A stretch of DNA of 64,000 nucleotides from Lapidilactobacillus gannanensis (GTDB lineage Bacteria > Bacillota > Bacilli > Lactobacillales > Lactobacillaceae). The notes under the pieces are model-generated. The model was not told the DNA's origin. It was given only the letters and a program-made list of their open reading frames with translations, and ran no database searches. Both the position numbers and the translations under genes were made by a program. The DNA lies in NCBI RefSeq assembly GCF_003946675.1, contig NZ_RHOT01000009.1:1-64000 (forward strand), read 5' to 3'. Positions 1 to 8,206 of this stretch are shown in pieces (the first letter of the stretch is position 1; each line of letters starts with the position of its first letter).

Positions 1-14
1 AAGATAAAGACATA

Positions 15-56
15 CCCGTCAGTTTTCGAAAAAATACGAAAACTGACGGGATTTTT
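15..56 (+). terminator. Intrinsic terminator of a gene left of the window
   Basis: A perfect 14-bp inverted repeat (CCCGTCAGTTTTCG at 15-28 and its complement at 37-50) with an 8-nt loop is followed by ATTTTT on the plus strand. The tail lies only on the plus side, so it most likely ends a plus-strand gene outside the window. Confidence 0.8.
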
Positions 57-181
57 ATGAACTATGAATAATTCAGGCGTAATAATAATTAACGACTACA
101 ATTTTATGTTAGTCCATACTTAGCAAGATGTCTAATACCGATTAATGATAGTCGTTGATAAGTAAAACTTATCATCTACGC

Positions 182-247
182 AAAAAAACATCCTTGCGCG
201 GCGACCGTTGCAAGAAAAGCAGCAACAGCAGAACGTGAAGGATGTTT
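182..247 (-). terminator. Probable terminator after the first SDR gene
   Basis: Read on the minus strand, AAACATCCTT (247-238) pairs with AAGGATGTTT (195-186) and a run of seven T follows. The loop is large (about 42 nt) and can form a smaller TTGC/GCAA hairpin. Position just after the stop at 293 fits a terminator; the long loop is atypical. Confidence 0.5.
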
Positions 248-292
248 CAGTAGAATCAGCCATCAACAAAACGAAAAACAGCTAATCAAAAA

Positions 293-934
293 CTATTTAA
301 ACTGTTTCAAGGCCGTTTCGATTGGTGTCTGACCATCGGAAATAGTCATTGCTTGTTGGCTAAGTTCAGGATGATGAATCAAAGCCGTTAAAACACGACC
401 TAAATTTTCTCGACTTACTTGTGGAGAATCTGTGGTGTCACTGTGGCTTAAGGTAATCTGACCACTACCAGCATCATTGGTTAGATAAATCGGCCGCAAA
501 ATTACATAATCAAGCTGAGTGCGATGCATTAACCATTGCTCTGCATAATATTTTGCCAAATCAAAATCCTCATAGGGATTGGCCGTCTGATCAGGTTGAC
601 TAGCCCCAACAGCACTTAATAACAGATAGCGCTTAATCTGACTATTTTCGGCTGCAATCATGGTTTTCACTGCCCCATTTAAATCAATTCGAATAAAATG
701 TGGTCCCGTAGAAGCCGCAGCGAAAATAATCGCTTCATTACCAGCAATGGTCTTGGCGATTTGGGCAACTGGCCACTCTAAGTCAAACAAGACATATTTA
801 ACCTGGTCATCCTGAATCACCCCTTGCTCCTCTGGCTTGCGAACACCAGCCGTCACTTGGTCGCCAGCAGCTACTAATTTAGCAACGATTTGCCGGCCAG
901 TTTGACCATTGGCACCAACAACAAATACTTTCAT
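293..934 (-). CDS. Atypical SDR / NAD(P)-binding oxidoreductase-like protein (copy 1)
   Basis: A 213-residue NAD(P)-binding protein of the atypical short-chain dehydrogenase (NmrA/YwnB-like) group. The Rossmann glycine motif GANGQTG is at residues 7-13, next to the first beta strand MKVFVVG. The reading frame extends upstream, but the start is placed at 934 because GGAGG lies just before that ATG and the upstream residues have no family likeness. No catalytic YxxxK is obvious, so it may be a redox sensor or NAD(P)H-dependent reductase; the substrate cannot be told. It is a paralogue of the gene at 1192, sharing well over half its residues, in tandem on the same strand but separated by a terminator. 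Confidence 0.8.
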   Translation of the reverse strand: MKVFVVGANGQTGRQIVAKLVAAGDQVTAGVRKPEEQGVIQDDQVKYVLFDLEWPVAQIAKTIAGNEAIIFAAASTGPHFIRIDLNGAVKTMIAAENSQIKRYLLLSAVGASQPDQTANPYEDFDLAKYYAEQWLMHRTQLDYVILRPIYLTNDAGSGQITLSHSDTTDSPQVSRENLGRVLTALIHHPELSQQAMTISDGQTPIETALKQFK

Positions 935-1110
935 CAAATTACCTCCTTCAAGGTTGCCAACATTACCCTGATAGTGTAACCGATTTTCCTGAAAATCTTT
1001 AGTAATATGCACTAGACCAATTGTTTTATTTTACTGTTATAGCAATCTTAATAGTCTAGACCATGTCTAGTCAGCAAAATTTAATCAGTCCGAGAAATTT
1101 AAAATAGTCA

Positions 1111-1167
1111 AATCAAAAAGCCTGTCTGGCAATCTCTGATTTGATCTTGAGAGATTGTCAAACAGGC
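1111..1167 (-). terminator. Terminator after second SDR gene
   Basis: On the minus strand, GCCTGTTTGACAATCTCT pairs with AGAGATTGCCAGACAGGC (two mismatches) around a 15-nt loop, followed by TTTTT. It lies 25 bp past the stop at 1192 and separates the two SDR copies into independent transcripts. Confidence 0.75.
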
Positions 1168-1191
1168 CTATGCATCATCGCAAAGATTAGC

Positions 1192-1851
1192 CTAAACTCG
1201 CCATTCTTGGGCGCTCAATTGGTCCAAAGCCATAGCAATTGGGGTATCACCATCTGTAACCGTTAATTCCAGCTGCTGTAATTCAGGTCGATGTATAAGC
1301 TCTGCCAACAAACTGGCCACATTTTCTCGACTAACTTGTTGCTGAAGATCAGCCGTGCCGGCATTTAAAGCGATTTTGCCACTGCCAGCCTGATTCGTTA
1401 ATGAGACTGGTCTAATTAACAAATAGTCCAAATCAGTCCGATGTAATAACCATTCGTCTGCATAATGCTTGGCAATGAAGTAATTTTCCAAACTACCCGC
1501 CCATTTGTCTGGCTGGTCGGCATTGACTGAGCTGACCAATAAATAACGCTTAACGTGAACTTGCGTGGCTGCCTGCATGGTTTTTACAGCACCATCTAAA
1601 TCAACTCGCAATAAATCTTTACCGGCTGAACCAGCCGCAAATATAATGGCTTCTTGATCAGCAAAAGCAGTCGCCATTTTAGCAACTGACCAAGTTAAAT
1701 TAAATAAAACATACTGAACGTTAGCAGCCTTAACAACCGCTTGCTCGGCAGGCCGCCGCACACCGGCAGTAACCTGATCACCCTTTGCACTTAACTTAGC
1801 AACTAACTGTTGGCCAATTTGACCATTAGCACCAACTACGAAAACTTTCAT
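1192..1851 (-). CDS. Atypical SDR / NAD(P)-binding oxidoreductase-like protein (copy 2)
   Basis: A 219-residue paralogue of the gene at 293. It begins MKVFVVGANGQIGQQ, with the nucleotide-binding GANGQIG at residues 7-13, and keeps the same internal blocks (EAIIFAA, GAVKTM, KRYLL, LDY..IRP, QVSREN). A GGAGGAG site stands just upstream of the ATG. It differs from copy 1 by a short C-terminal extension ending AQEWRV. Tandem duplication followed by divergence is the simplest reading. Function is inferred only at family level (NAD(P)H-binding reductase or regulator). Confidence 0.8.
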   Translation of the reverse strand: MKVFVVGANGQIGQQLVAKLSAKGDQVTAGVRRPAEQAVVKAANVQYVLFNLTWSVAKMATAFADQEAIIFAAGSAGKDLLRVDLDGAVKTMQAATQVHVKRYLLVSSVNADQPDKWAGSLENYFIAKHYADEWLLHRTDLDYLLIRPVSLTNQAGSGKIALNAGTADLQQQVSRENVASLLAELIHRPELQQLELTVTDGDTPIAMALDQLSAQEWRV

Positions 1852-2040
1852 CTAAACTCCTCCTTCAATCAAGCCTTAGTTAACTAATACCAGTGTAACT
1901 TACTGACTGACAAAAGTTTAGTAAAAGCCTTCCCTAAATGAATGTCAGTTCTTATTTCTAATGCGTGCCTGAAATAGGTGTGAAGTCTTTGACCAGCAGT
2001 AAAAGCGCTGAGCTGAGTGTTCCACAAATTCCCTGCACTT

Positions 2041-2598
2041 TCAAAGTTCGGATAACTTGGTTAACAATGTTCCTGGATTAGTCACTAACTGTTGTAAAAC
2101 TTGTGCTTTGTCAGCCTGATGCAGTAATAATAGTGGTTTATTAGGTGCAACCTTTTGATGTAATTCACGAACATATTGGTTGTGTGACTTGGGATAATGC
2201 CAAATAAACTTTATAAATTCCCAATATTCTCGATCAAAATGTTCTTCAAAGTTAGGTGCCATTTCCGGACGATTATGGCCATTGTGCCGATCTTGTAAAG
2301 ACCGACCAACCACCCGCTTCACCGCAACCAATGGCGATATTTGAAACCAAATTGTGATATCGGCCTGGACCATTCTTGGCGCCATGGTATGCGAATAATT
2401 GCCGTCAATCACCCAATCCTTATTTTGGGCCATAAAATCCATTTGAATCTGTAACAGCTTCTCACTGGCAGTCTCACTGTAATCCATTTGATGCCAATAA
2501 TAATCTAACGAAAGAACTGGCCAGGCAGTTGCTGTCGTTAATTTTTTCGCAAAAGTTGACTTACCACTGCCAGGTGAACCAATTAAAGCAATTTTCAT
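2041..2598 (-). CDS. P-loop kinase-like protein (FlaR / topology-modulation family)
   Basis: A 185-residue P-loop NTPase. The Walker A motif GSPGSGKST is at residues 7-15, followed by LSLDYYWH, typical of the small kinase-like family annotated as DNA topology modulation protein FlaR and related to adenylate and shikimate kinases. A lid-like Arg/His-rich block (VGRSLQDRHNGHNRPE) sits mid-protein. Family members are of this length. The actual substrate is not known; the topology name comes from an old phenotype and should not be read as a demonstrated activity. It lies alone between the SDR genes and a BI-1 gene. Confidence 0.75.
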   Translation of the reverse strand: MKIALIGSPGSGKSTFAKKLTTATAWPVLSLDYYWHQMDYSETASEKLLQIQMDFMAQNKDWVIDGNYSHTMAPRMVQADITIWFQISPLVAVKRVVGRSLQDRHNGHNRPEMAPNFEEHFDREYWEFIKFIWHYPKSHNQYVRELHQKVAPNKPLLLLHQADKAQVLQQLVTNPGTLLTKLSEL

Positions 2599-2625
2599 TT
2601 ACCTTCCACACTTTCACTGACGACT

Positions 2626-2653
2626 AAAAAACCACGCGATAATAGCGTGGTTT
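2626..2653 (-). terminator. Terminator after BI-1 gene
   Basis: On the minus strand AAACCACGC (2653-2645) pairs with GCGTGGTTT (2637-2629) across a 7-nt loop and runs into TTTTTT. It is 25 bp past the BI-1 stop. Confidence 0.8.
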
Positions 2654-2678
2654 CAACTGTTAATAGCACGTATTTTAA

Positions 2679-3371
2679 CTAATTGTTCCGTGAGAAAATT
2701 CGTAAGATCGATAAGAAAATGTTAATGAAATCAAGGTACAATTCCAACGCACCCCAAATGGCTAAGTTATCAACGGGAATCCCACCTTCTGTCGTGGTTG
2801 CCTGTTGGTACATGACCTTAAGCTTTTGATTATCCCATGCTGTTAAGGCAATAAAAACAATTAAAGTCGCATAAGATAAAATATATTCCATGGTTGAAGA
2901 ATGCATGAAAATATTGATCAGCGTTGCCGCTAGAATACCAATCAATGCCATCATCGTAATTTGACCGCTACGTGCTAAAGACTTAGTCGTTAAACGCCCA
3001 TAAATCGCCATCGTGACGAAAACCACGACCGCAGTGAGAAAGGCCGCAGTAATTGAGCCTAAATCATAAACCCAGGGAATAATCGTAAACGTCAGTCCCT
3101 GTAACACGGAGTAAAGAATGAAATAGCTGACCATTTTAGACTTTGACATCATCTGGGCATGACTCAAACCAAGCACTAGTGCCAATTCACCACCAAAAAC
3201 GACCCACATTAACCAAGAATGCTGGCCTAAAATGGTCATCACTTGGCTAGCCCACAGGAAATTCAGTAAGAAAGCCACCCCTGCGGAAATAGCAACACCG
3301 ATTGCCATAAAGAGATAAACTTGGTTAAAGAAGCGTTTTAAGCCTTGATCTTGAACAACTTCTGTTTGCAT
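2679..3371 (-). CDS. Bax inhibitor-1/YccA family membrane protein
   Basis: A 230-residue integral membrane protein with about seven hydrophobic helices and the family C-terminal block DFINIFLSILRIF. BI-1 proteins in bacteria are membrane proteins with proposed pH-dependent calcium leak activity; the bacterial role is poorly defined. The frame is open further upstream from a TTG, but GGAGGG at 3379-3384 sits 7 nt before the ATG at 3371, which decides the start. It is monocistronic, with its own terminator downstream and a -10 like site upstream. Confidence 0.88.
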   Translation of the reverse strand: MQTEVVQDQGLKRFFNQVYLFMAIGVAISAGVAFLLNFLWASQVMTILGQHSWLMWVVFGGELALVLGLSHAQMMSKSKMVSYFILYSVLQGLTFTIIPWVYDLGSITAAFLTAVVVFVTMAIYGRLTTKSLARSGQITMMALIGILAATLINIFMHSSTMEYILSYATLIVFIALTAWDNQKLKVMYQQATTTEGGIPVDNLAIWGALELYLDFINIFLSILRIFSRNN

Positions 3372-3423
3372 AAAAGATCCCTCCAATAATTTTTAAATTG
3401 ATAAATCCCAATCATCGGCTAAT

Positions 3424-3432
3424 AGTATACCA
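3424..3432 (-). promoter_or_regulatory. Candidate extended -10 promoter of BI-1 gene
   Basis: On the minus strand TGG-TATACT forms an extended -10, about 50 bp upstream of the BI-1 start. No good -35 is visible. Confidence 0.4.
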
Positions 3433-3569
3433 TATTATGCCTGATTTCCCCATCAACCTCTAGCATGAATTTTGGACACTTTCAGCGCACCTTATAACCT
3501 AATCATCTGTCTCTACTTAGAATCTAGTAAAACGCTTAAATGACTGACCAGCAATTCGGATAATTTTAG

Positions 3570-3583
3570 CGAAACCGGTTACA
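3570..3583 (+). promoter_or_regulatory. Catabolite response element (cre)-like site
   Basis: CGAAACCGGTTACA matches the CcpA-binding consensus TGWAANCGNTWWCA at 13 of 14 positions (first T is C). It overlaps the -35 box of the plus-strand gene at 3657, a position where CcpA binding would be expected to repress. Confidence 0.6.
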
Positions 3584-3607
3584 CTTAATTGGAATAAGTG
3601 CTATACT
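3579..3607 (+). promoter_or_regulatory. Promoter of the plus-strand membrane protein gene
   Basis: TTACAC (3579-3584), a 17-bp spacer and TATACT (3602-3607) form a good sigma-A promoter 50 bp before the start of the gene at 3657. Confidence 0.65.
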
Positions 3608-3656
3608 TGATAGATAAGAAATTTATTATTTTAGCATTGTGAGCGATTAGTAGATT

Positions 3657-4064
3657 ATGATGAAATTTATTAAACAACATGGCTATCTCTGCTTCGTTGT
3701 TTTAGTGATCGGCTTATTGGCCGGTGGTTATCTTTATAAACAATCTGTTCTTGAAATACCAGTCATCAGTGTCAGTCACCAACAACAGAAATTGGTCCGA
3801 CATGAGAAGAACGAAGACCAGTTAACAGATTTTGAAGCTTATGTTGAACGAAAAATGTCGGTGCACTTTACGCAGCAACAAGTGCAGACAGCTGCCCTCT
3901 ACTTGGTTGGTGCCTGTTTAGCAACGTTGATTCTTGAGCCACTGATTGTCTATCTTGTCTACCAAAACCGTCCCGCTGGCCAAGTTAAGCGTCGCCCCGG
4001 CCATCATTACAATGTTGTACGGATTGACCGCGATGTTGACAGTCACTTCAAACTCTGGTCATAA
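3657..4064 (+). CDS. Small two-helix membrane protein, function unknown
   Basis: A 135-residue protein not assigned to a family. It has an N-terminal hydrophobic segment (about residues 10-27, CFVVLVIGLLAGGYLY), a polar stretch with charged residues and glutamines (about 40-75), a second hydrophobic segment (about 79-103) and a basic C-terminal tail (KRRPGHH). The two helices make both ends cytoplasmic or both external. The ribosome site before the two adjacent ATG codons is weak. It is one of few plus-strand genes, single, under a promoter with an overlapping cre-like site and followed by a terminator, which supports it being a real, carbon-regulated gene. Confidence 0.65.
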   Translation: MMKFIKQHGYLCFVVLVIGLLAGGYLYKQSVLEIPVISVSHQQQKLVRHEKNEDQLTDFEAYVERKMSVHFTQQQVQTAALYLVGACLATLILEPLIVYLVYQNRPAGQVKRRPGHHYNVVRIDRDVDSHFKLWS

Positions 4065-4101
4065 TCGATTCGTACTTAAATAACAGCATTCTGTAGTACC
4101 T

Positions 4102-4134
4102 AATTCTTTCAAAAAATGAAAGGATTATTTTTTT
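4102..4134 (+). terminator. Terminator of the plus-strand membrane protein gene
   Basis: AATTCTTTCA (4102-4111) pairs with TGAAAGGATT (4117-4126) around a 5-nt A-rich loop, with one G-T pair, and a seven-T run follows at 4128-4134. Confidence 0.75.
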
Positions 4135-4348
4135 GTCTTTTTTTGATTTTTTCCAACACTGGCATAAAACTAATGATGTTTAGAAACAAAACCAGTTTTG
4201 ACGACATTTCAATTGGTTGTCGCGGCCTGTATGTGGTCATAACCAAACTAGGCAACAACTTAAAATTAAATTGTGCCGCTATTACTAGCAAGAATCTATA
4301 AATTAACCACAAAAAAGCGTGTGACAAAAGGCGATCGGCCGGTGAGCA

Positions 4349-4400
4349 TTAACGTAAAATACCGAACAATTCGTCAGAATTGATCGGCATTTGGCGTTAA
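4349..4400 (-). terminator. Family C hairpin (copy 1), probable apt terminator
   Basis: TTAACG at 4349-4354 and CGTTAA at 4395-4400 close a long imperfect stem whose top is CAATTC-gtca-GAATTG. On the minus strand TATTTTA follows the upper stem. It lies between convergent genes. The same CAATTC/GAATTG top recurs in five other hairpins in this window, so it is both a terminator candidate and a member of a repeat family. Confidence 0.6.
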
Positions 4401-4410
4401 GCAGAGCCGG

Positions 4411-4457
4411 TTGCCTCTTGAAAACACGTTTCAGCAACCAAAGTTCGGTCTTATTTT
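4411..4457 (+). repeat. Family C conserved flank (copy 1)
   Basis: A ~47-nt block (TTGCCTCTTGAAAACACG, then TTTCAGCAACCAAAGTTCGG, then TCTTATTTT) starting 11 nt past the hairpin. Close copies occur at 47838 in the same orientation and at 16237, 41279 and 53372 in the opposite one. No coding sense was found in it. Confidence 0.6.
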
Positions 4458-4492
4458 ATTTAAATAACTGATGTCCCAAACTCGTTATCAGT

Positions 4493-5029
4493 TTAGCTAC
4501 CACTATATTGTAATAACGTAAATAAATCATAATCTTTGATTTTATCGCGACCGTGCAAATCAGTTAATTCAATCAAGAAGGCCGTTCCAACAACGATGCC
4601 GCCCAATTGTTCAACTAACTTGATTGTGGCGGCAATCGTTCCGCCAGTTGCTAACAAATCATCAACAACTAGCACCCGTTGTCCAGGCTTAACGGCATCT
4701 TTGTGCATAAATAGCTGCGCTTCACCATATTCAAGATCATAAGAAACTGAAATAGTTTCCCGAGGTAACTTACCTTTTTTACGTGCTGGTGCGAAGCCAA
4801 TTCCTAAACGATCGGCAACGGGACAGCCAACAATAAATCCACGTGCTTCTGGGCCACAAATCATTTCGGCACCATGTGCTTTGGCGAATTCAGTAATCCG
4901 ATCAGTCGCTGCTGAATAAGCAGCGCCATCGGCCATTAATGGGGAAATATCACGGAAAACAATCCCTGGCTCAGGAAAATCAGGGACCGACGCAATATAA
5001 TCATGAAAATCAATCTCTTTTTTGACCAT
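4493..5029 (-). CDS. apt: Adenine phosphoribosyltransferase
   Basis: Converts adenine and PRPP to AMP in purine salvage (cytoplasm). At 178 residues it has the usual length. The N-terminal block [16 protein letters not shown] and the PRPP-binding motif [13 protein letters not shown] (about residues 116-128) are diagnostic. It starts 10 bp after the recJ stop, which is the order recJ-apt common in Firmicutes, so it is probably the last gene of a lepA-srtA-recJ-apt transcript ended by the hairpin at 4349. Confidence 0.97.
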   Translation of the reverse strand: MVKKEIDFHDYIASVPDFPEPGIVFRDISPLMADGAAYSAATDRITEFAKAHGAEMICGPEARGFIVGCPVADRLGIGFAPARKKGKLPRETISVSYDLEYGEAQLFMHKDAVKPGQRVLVVDDLLATGGTIAATIKLVEQLGGIVVGTAFLIELTDLHGRDKIKDYDLFTLLQYSGS

Positions 5030-5039
5030 TATTTACATC

Positions 5040-7484
5040 CTATCTATCTTTTTGACTTGTTTTGAGAAAAGCCTCTAACTGATTTAGGTTACCCATAGCA
5101 AGTTGGCGATAACTCTGTTGTAACGCCTGTTGCCGCCGGAAAGTAGCCGAATTGAGTAGTGGCGTTTTTGGTGCTTGGCGATTTGCCGTCAAACGTTCCT
5201 TATCCATTTTAACAAAATTCAATTCAGAAAACACCTGTATTCCAAAATGAAGTTGTGCTTCAGTAACTTGGCAATGCTGCGCGAATTGTGGGAGTTGTGG
5301 TCGAGCAATTGCTGGTTGCTGATAAATTTCTTTTAAAATTAAACGTAATTGTGGTACTTGTAGTTGCAGCCGTTCTCGTCGCTGTGGTGAAGTATAAAAT
5401 AACAAATACAGGCTCGGACTAGTTAGCACATCCAAATAACTGGTCAACTGCTGATGATTCAAAGGTAAGTCAATAAACAAAGTACTTGACCTAGTCGCAG
5501 TGCGATCAAGTTGATCCGGACGAGTATAAATTTTAGTCGTCATTTTACGAGTTAATTGTTGTGCCAAATGTTGGTCAAAACAGATATAATTCCAATCTTG
5601 TTGCAACAATTGTGGTTTAAATGTTTGCCGACGCAAGTCAGTTACTTGGTAGCGGTGCTGGGCCCAATGCCATTCAGTTTGCGGAAATTTTCCCGACAGT
5701 TCGGTCGGCACGGTTGTTGCGCCGGCGACTGTAGTTGGTGCAGAATTGGCACTAGTACTACCTGACTGATCAGCTGGCATTGTTGCTTGGCTCACGCTTG
5801 AAGCAGTACTCTGCGCGGCCAGGAAAGTAATCTGAACTTTCGTCTTATTTTGCCAAATATTCAACCCTAAAGTACCGGCCACTTTTAAATGAGTTTGCTG
5901 ATTTAGCGTCTGCGCCTCTGCGCCGTGACGAAAGCCAATCAATTCAACATCAGCGTTTAAACGTGCTTTTAATGTTTGGCCAGTTTTACCAATGGCCTGC
6001 CACCCTTGCCAAGGAAATTGATCAAACTCGAAAACTGGTTCCGGATTTTGTTCACCAAAGGGGCCTAAATAGCGCTGTAAATCATTAACTAATGCTGGTG
6101 TTAACTGCGGCAATTGCTGAGCATTTAACCGGTAATCAACGACCAGGTCAGCACTTGAATTGATGGCTGCTTGTTGCTGAGTACTTTGCTGAACTAAATG
6201 TTCGCGCAGACCGTCAATTGCTGCCACGGGTAATGTTAAACCCACGGCGCCTGCATGACCGCCAAATTTTGTAAAATGGTCGCGATACTCATTAAGTGCC
6301 TGAAACAAATTAAAATCGCCAACTGAACGGCCGGAACCCTTAGCTGACTGAGTAGCAGGGTCAATACTCAAAACTAAAGTCGGACAATGATATTGATCAA
6401 CTAAACGGCTGGCGACGATGCCGAGAACACCTTCGGCCCAGCCCTCTCCTGCAACCACTAAGGCAGCTGGATCTGATGAAGTAATCGTGGCAGCTGCGGC
6501 CTGTGCTACTTCTTTAACCAAATTTTGGCGTTCAGCATTGACTTGCTCAACTTGCTGCGCAATCTGATCAGCCTCAGTTTCATCATAAGTGGTCAACAGC
6601 GCCACTGCGGGACGAGCACTACCGACACGCCCCAATGAATTTAGCCGTGGCACAATGCCAAAACTAACTTCGCGGGTTGTTAAACGAGCCAAGTCGAGTT
6701 TAGCTTGTTTAGCCAATGCTAAAATTCCTAAACGAGGATCCTGACTCATCTGTTGTAAACCTGCCGCCACAATAATCCGATTGTCAGCCACAATTGGCAT
6801 GACATCGCCAATTGTTCCAATAGCTGCCAAATCAATTAATTCCTGAGGTAGATCACCTAGCAGTCCCCACGCTAAATAAAAGGCGACGCCAGCGCCAGAA
6901 AAATAGCCAAACTCACAATGAGAATTAGGATGACGGGGATGCACAATTGCTGTTGCCTCAGGTAACTCAGCTGGTAAATCATGGTGATCTGTAATAATAA
7001 CATCTAGCCCATGACTTTGCGCATAGGCCACCTCTGCCACCCCAGTGATGCCATTATCGACAGTAATTAATAGCTGATATCCTTGCTCAACAAATTCATG
7101 ATAACGGCTCATATTCGGCCCATAACCATCAGTAAAACGGCTAGGCACATAATAATCAACCTCAATGCCTAAGCTCATAAATGCTTCATGCAGAATTGAT
7201 ACACTGGTCACACCGTCAGCGTCATAGTCACCATAAATCATGATTTTTTCTTCGTTTTCAATGGCACTTTCAATTCGAGCAACGGCCTTAGTCATGTCAT
7301 TAAATTGGTCTGGCGCGGTTAACTGATTTAAATCAACAGTTAAAAACTGCTTAATTGCCGCGCTTGTTTTAAAACCACGATTAACCATAATTGCGACGAT
7401 AATTGGCGGTAAATCCAATGTCGTCGCAATTTCATCAATCGTTGCTTGTTCAATTTTTTCTGGTTCTTGCCATTGTTCTTGCAA
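5040..7484 (-). CDS. recJ: Single-stranded-DNA-specific exonuclease RecJ
   Basis: A 5'-3' single-strand DNA exonuclease of the DHH superfamily used in recombination and repair. The DHH motifs are clear: DYDADGVTS near residue 85 and TDHH near residue 165, plus the DHHA1 block GGHAGAVGLTL. At 814 residues it has the Firmicutes C-terminal extension, containing a Ser/Thr/Ala-rich low-complexity linker (about residues 555-600). The start is TTG at 7484, with GGAG 9 nt upstream and no nearer ATG. It begins 18 bp after srtA. The linker contains SVSQATMPADQ, almost repeated in the zinc-ribbon protein at 60752. Confidence 0.95.
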   Translation of the reverse strand: MQEQWQEPEKIEQATIDEIATTLDLPPIIVAIMVNRGFKTSAAIKQFLTVDLNQLTAPDQFNDMTKAVARIESAIENEEKIMIYGDYDADGVTSVSILHEAFMSLGIEVDYYVPSRFTDGYGPNMSRYHEFVEQGYQLLITVDNGITGVAEVAYAQSHGLDVIITDHHDLPAELPEATAIVHPRHPNSHCEFGYFSGAGVAFYLAWGLLGDLPQELIDLAAIGTIGDVMPIVADNRIIVAAGLQQMSQDPRLGILALAKQAKLDLARLTTREVSFGIVPRLNSLGRVGSARPAVALLTTYDETEADQIAQQVEQVNAERQNLVKEVAQAAAATITSSDPAALVVAGEGWAEGVLGIVASRLVDQYHCPTLVLSIDPATQSAKGSGRSVGDFNLFQALNEYRDHFTKFGGHAGAVGLTLPVAAIDGLREHLVQQSTQQQAAINSSADLVVDYRLNAQQLPQLTPALVNDLQRYLGPFGEQNPEPVFEFDQFPWQGWQAIGKTGQTLKARLNADVELIGFRHGAEAQTLNQQTHLKVAGTLGLNIWQNKTKVQITFLAAQSTASSVSQATMPADQSGSTSANSAPTTVAGATTVPTELSGKFPQTEWHWAQHRYQVTDLRRQTFKPQLLQQDWNYICFDQHLAQQLTRKMTTKIYTRPDQLDRTATRSSTLFIDLPLNHQQLTSYLDVLTSPSLYLLFYTSPQRRERLQLQVPQLRLILKEIYQQPAIARPQLPQFAQHCQVTEAQLHFGIQVFSELNFVKMDKERLTANRQAPKTPLLNSATFRRQQALQQSYRQLAMGNLNQLEAFLKTSQKDR

Positions 7485-7502
7485 CTATAAAACTCCAAAC
7501 AA

Positions 7503-8165
7503 TTATGAATTAAAAACAGCTAATGATTTCTTAGTTGCTTTTTGAACTTTCACGAGCTCTCCCTGAACTGACCAACGATTGGCACCACCATCAGCACAAG
7601 TAATCAAAGTAATCATTTTTTTACCGGGTACATCATCTATGATGCTGACTTGAGTGGGGTCAACCACTTTTTTAACATCAATTTGGTAAGTATAAACCTT
7701 CGTTAAATCGGTAATATAGATTTTTTCACCCAGACTGGTATCCGCAATCGGCGAGAATAGAATGCCCTTGTTCGTCATGTAATGACCAGCTAAGGCATAA
7801 TTGCCTTGGCCCATTACCTGATCAGCCTTCATCGTCCCAGCACCTGTAGATAGTGCTGTATCACTAAGCCCTTTGAGAATTGGTAAGTATAAATTAACCG
7901 CTGGGATTGCAATTTTTCCAAGTGTCCCGACATCATCACGATTAAACGTTGCTGCCGCCACTTGCTTAGTATCAATACTTTTGACTTTACTGAAATCGAA
8001 TTCACCTTTTACTTGACGACTTTTGGCAATTGTCGTTCGAGTAACTTGTGCGTTGCGATTCTGACCGAGCCAGCCAACAGTAAAGTCTTTGATCTGTTGG
8101 TTAAAAATCAAAGCCAAGGCTACCAGCAATAATAAAATATAGCCAGTAATTCGTAGTTTTTTCAT
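7503..8165 (-). CDS. srtA: Class A sortase
   Basis: A 220-residue membrane-anchored transpeptidase that cleaves LPXTG proteins between Thr and Gly and joins them to lipid II. One N-terminal helix (about residues 10-23) anchors it. The catalytic residues are visible: His128 in LAGHYMT, Cys190 in LITCADGG and Arg197 in NRWSVQGEL. The frame is open 11 codons further up, but GGGGG before ATG 8165 decides the start. It lies between lepA and recJ, as in other lactobacilli. The LPQTG protein at 48030 is an obvious potential substrate. Confidence 0.95.
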   Translation of the reverse strand: MKKLRITGYILLLLVALALIFNQQIKDFTVGWLGQNRNAQVTRTTIAKSRQVKGEFDFSKVKSIDTKQVAAATFNRDDVGTLGKIAIPAVNLYLPILKGLSDTALSTGAGTMKADQVMGQGNYALAGHYMTNKGILFSPIADTSLGEKIYITDLTKVYTYQIDVKKVVDPTQVSIIDDVPGKKMITLITCADGGANRWSVQGELVKVQKATKKSLAVFNS

Positions 8166-8206
8166 GAGATACCCCCAGTCCTCAAATTTGAGCGCCAACT
8201 TTTAAA

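Noticed and set aside
182..247. Insertion-sequence end (AAACATCCTT inverted repeat)
   Set aside because: No transposase remnant or second repeat pair; place and T run fit a terminator better.
4109..4327. Small overlapping frames on both strands after the 3657 gene
   Set aside because: They run through a terminator, lack ribosome sites and have no family likeness.
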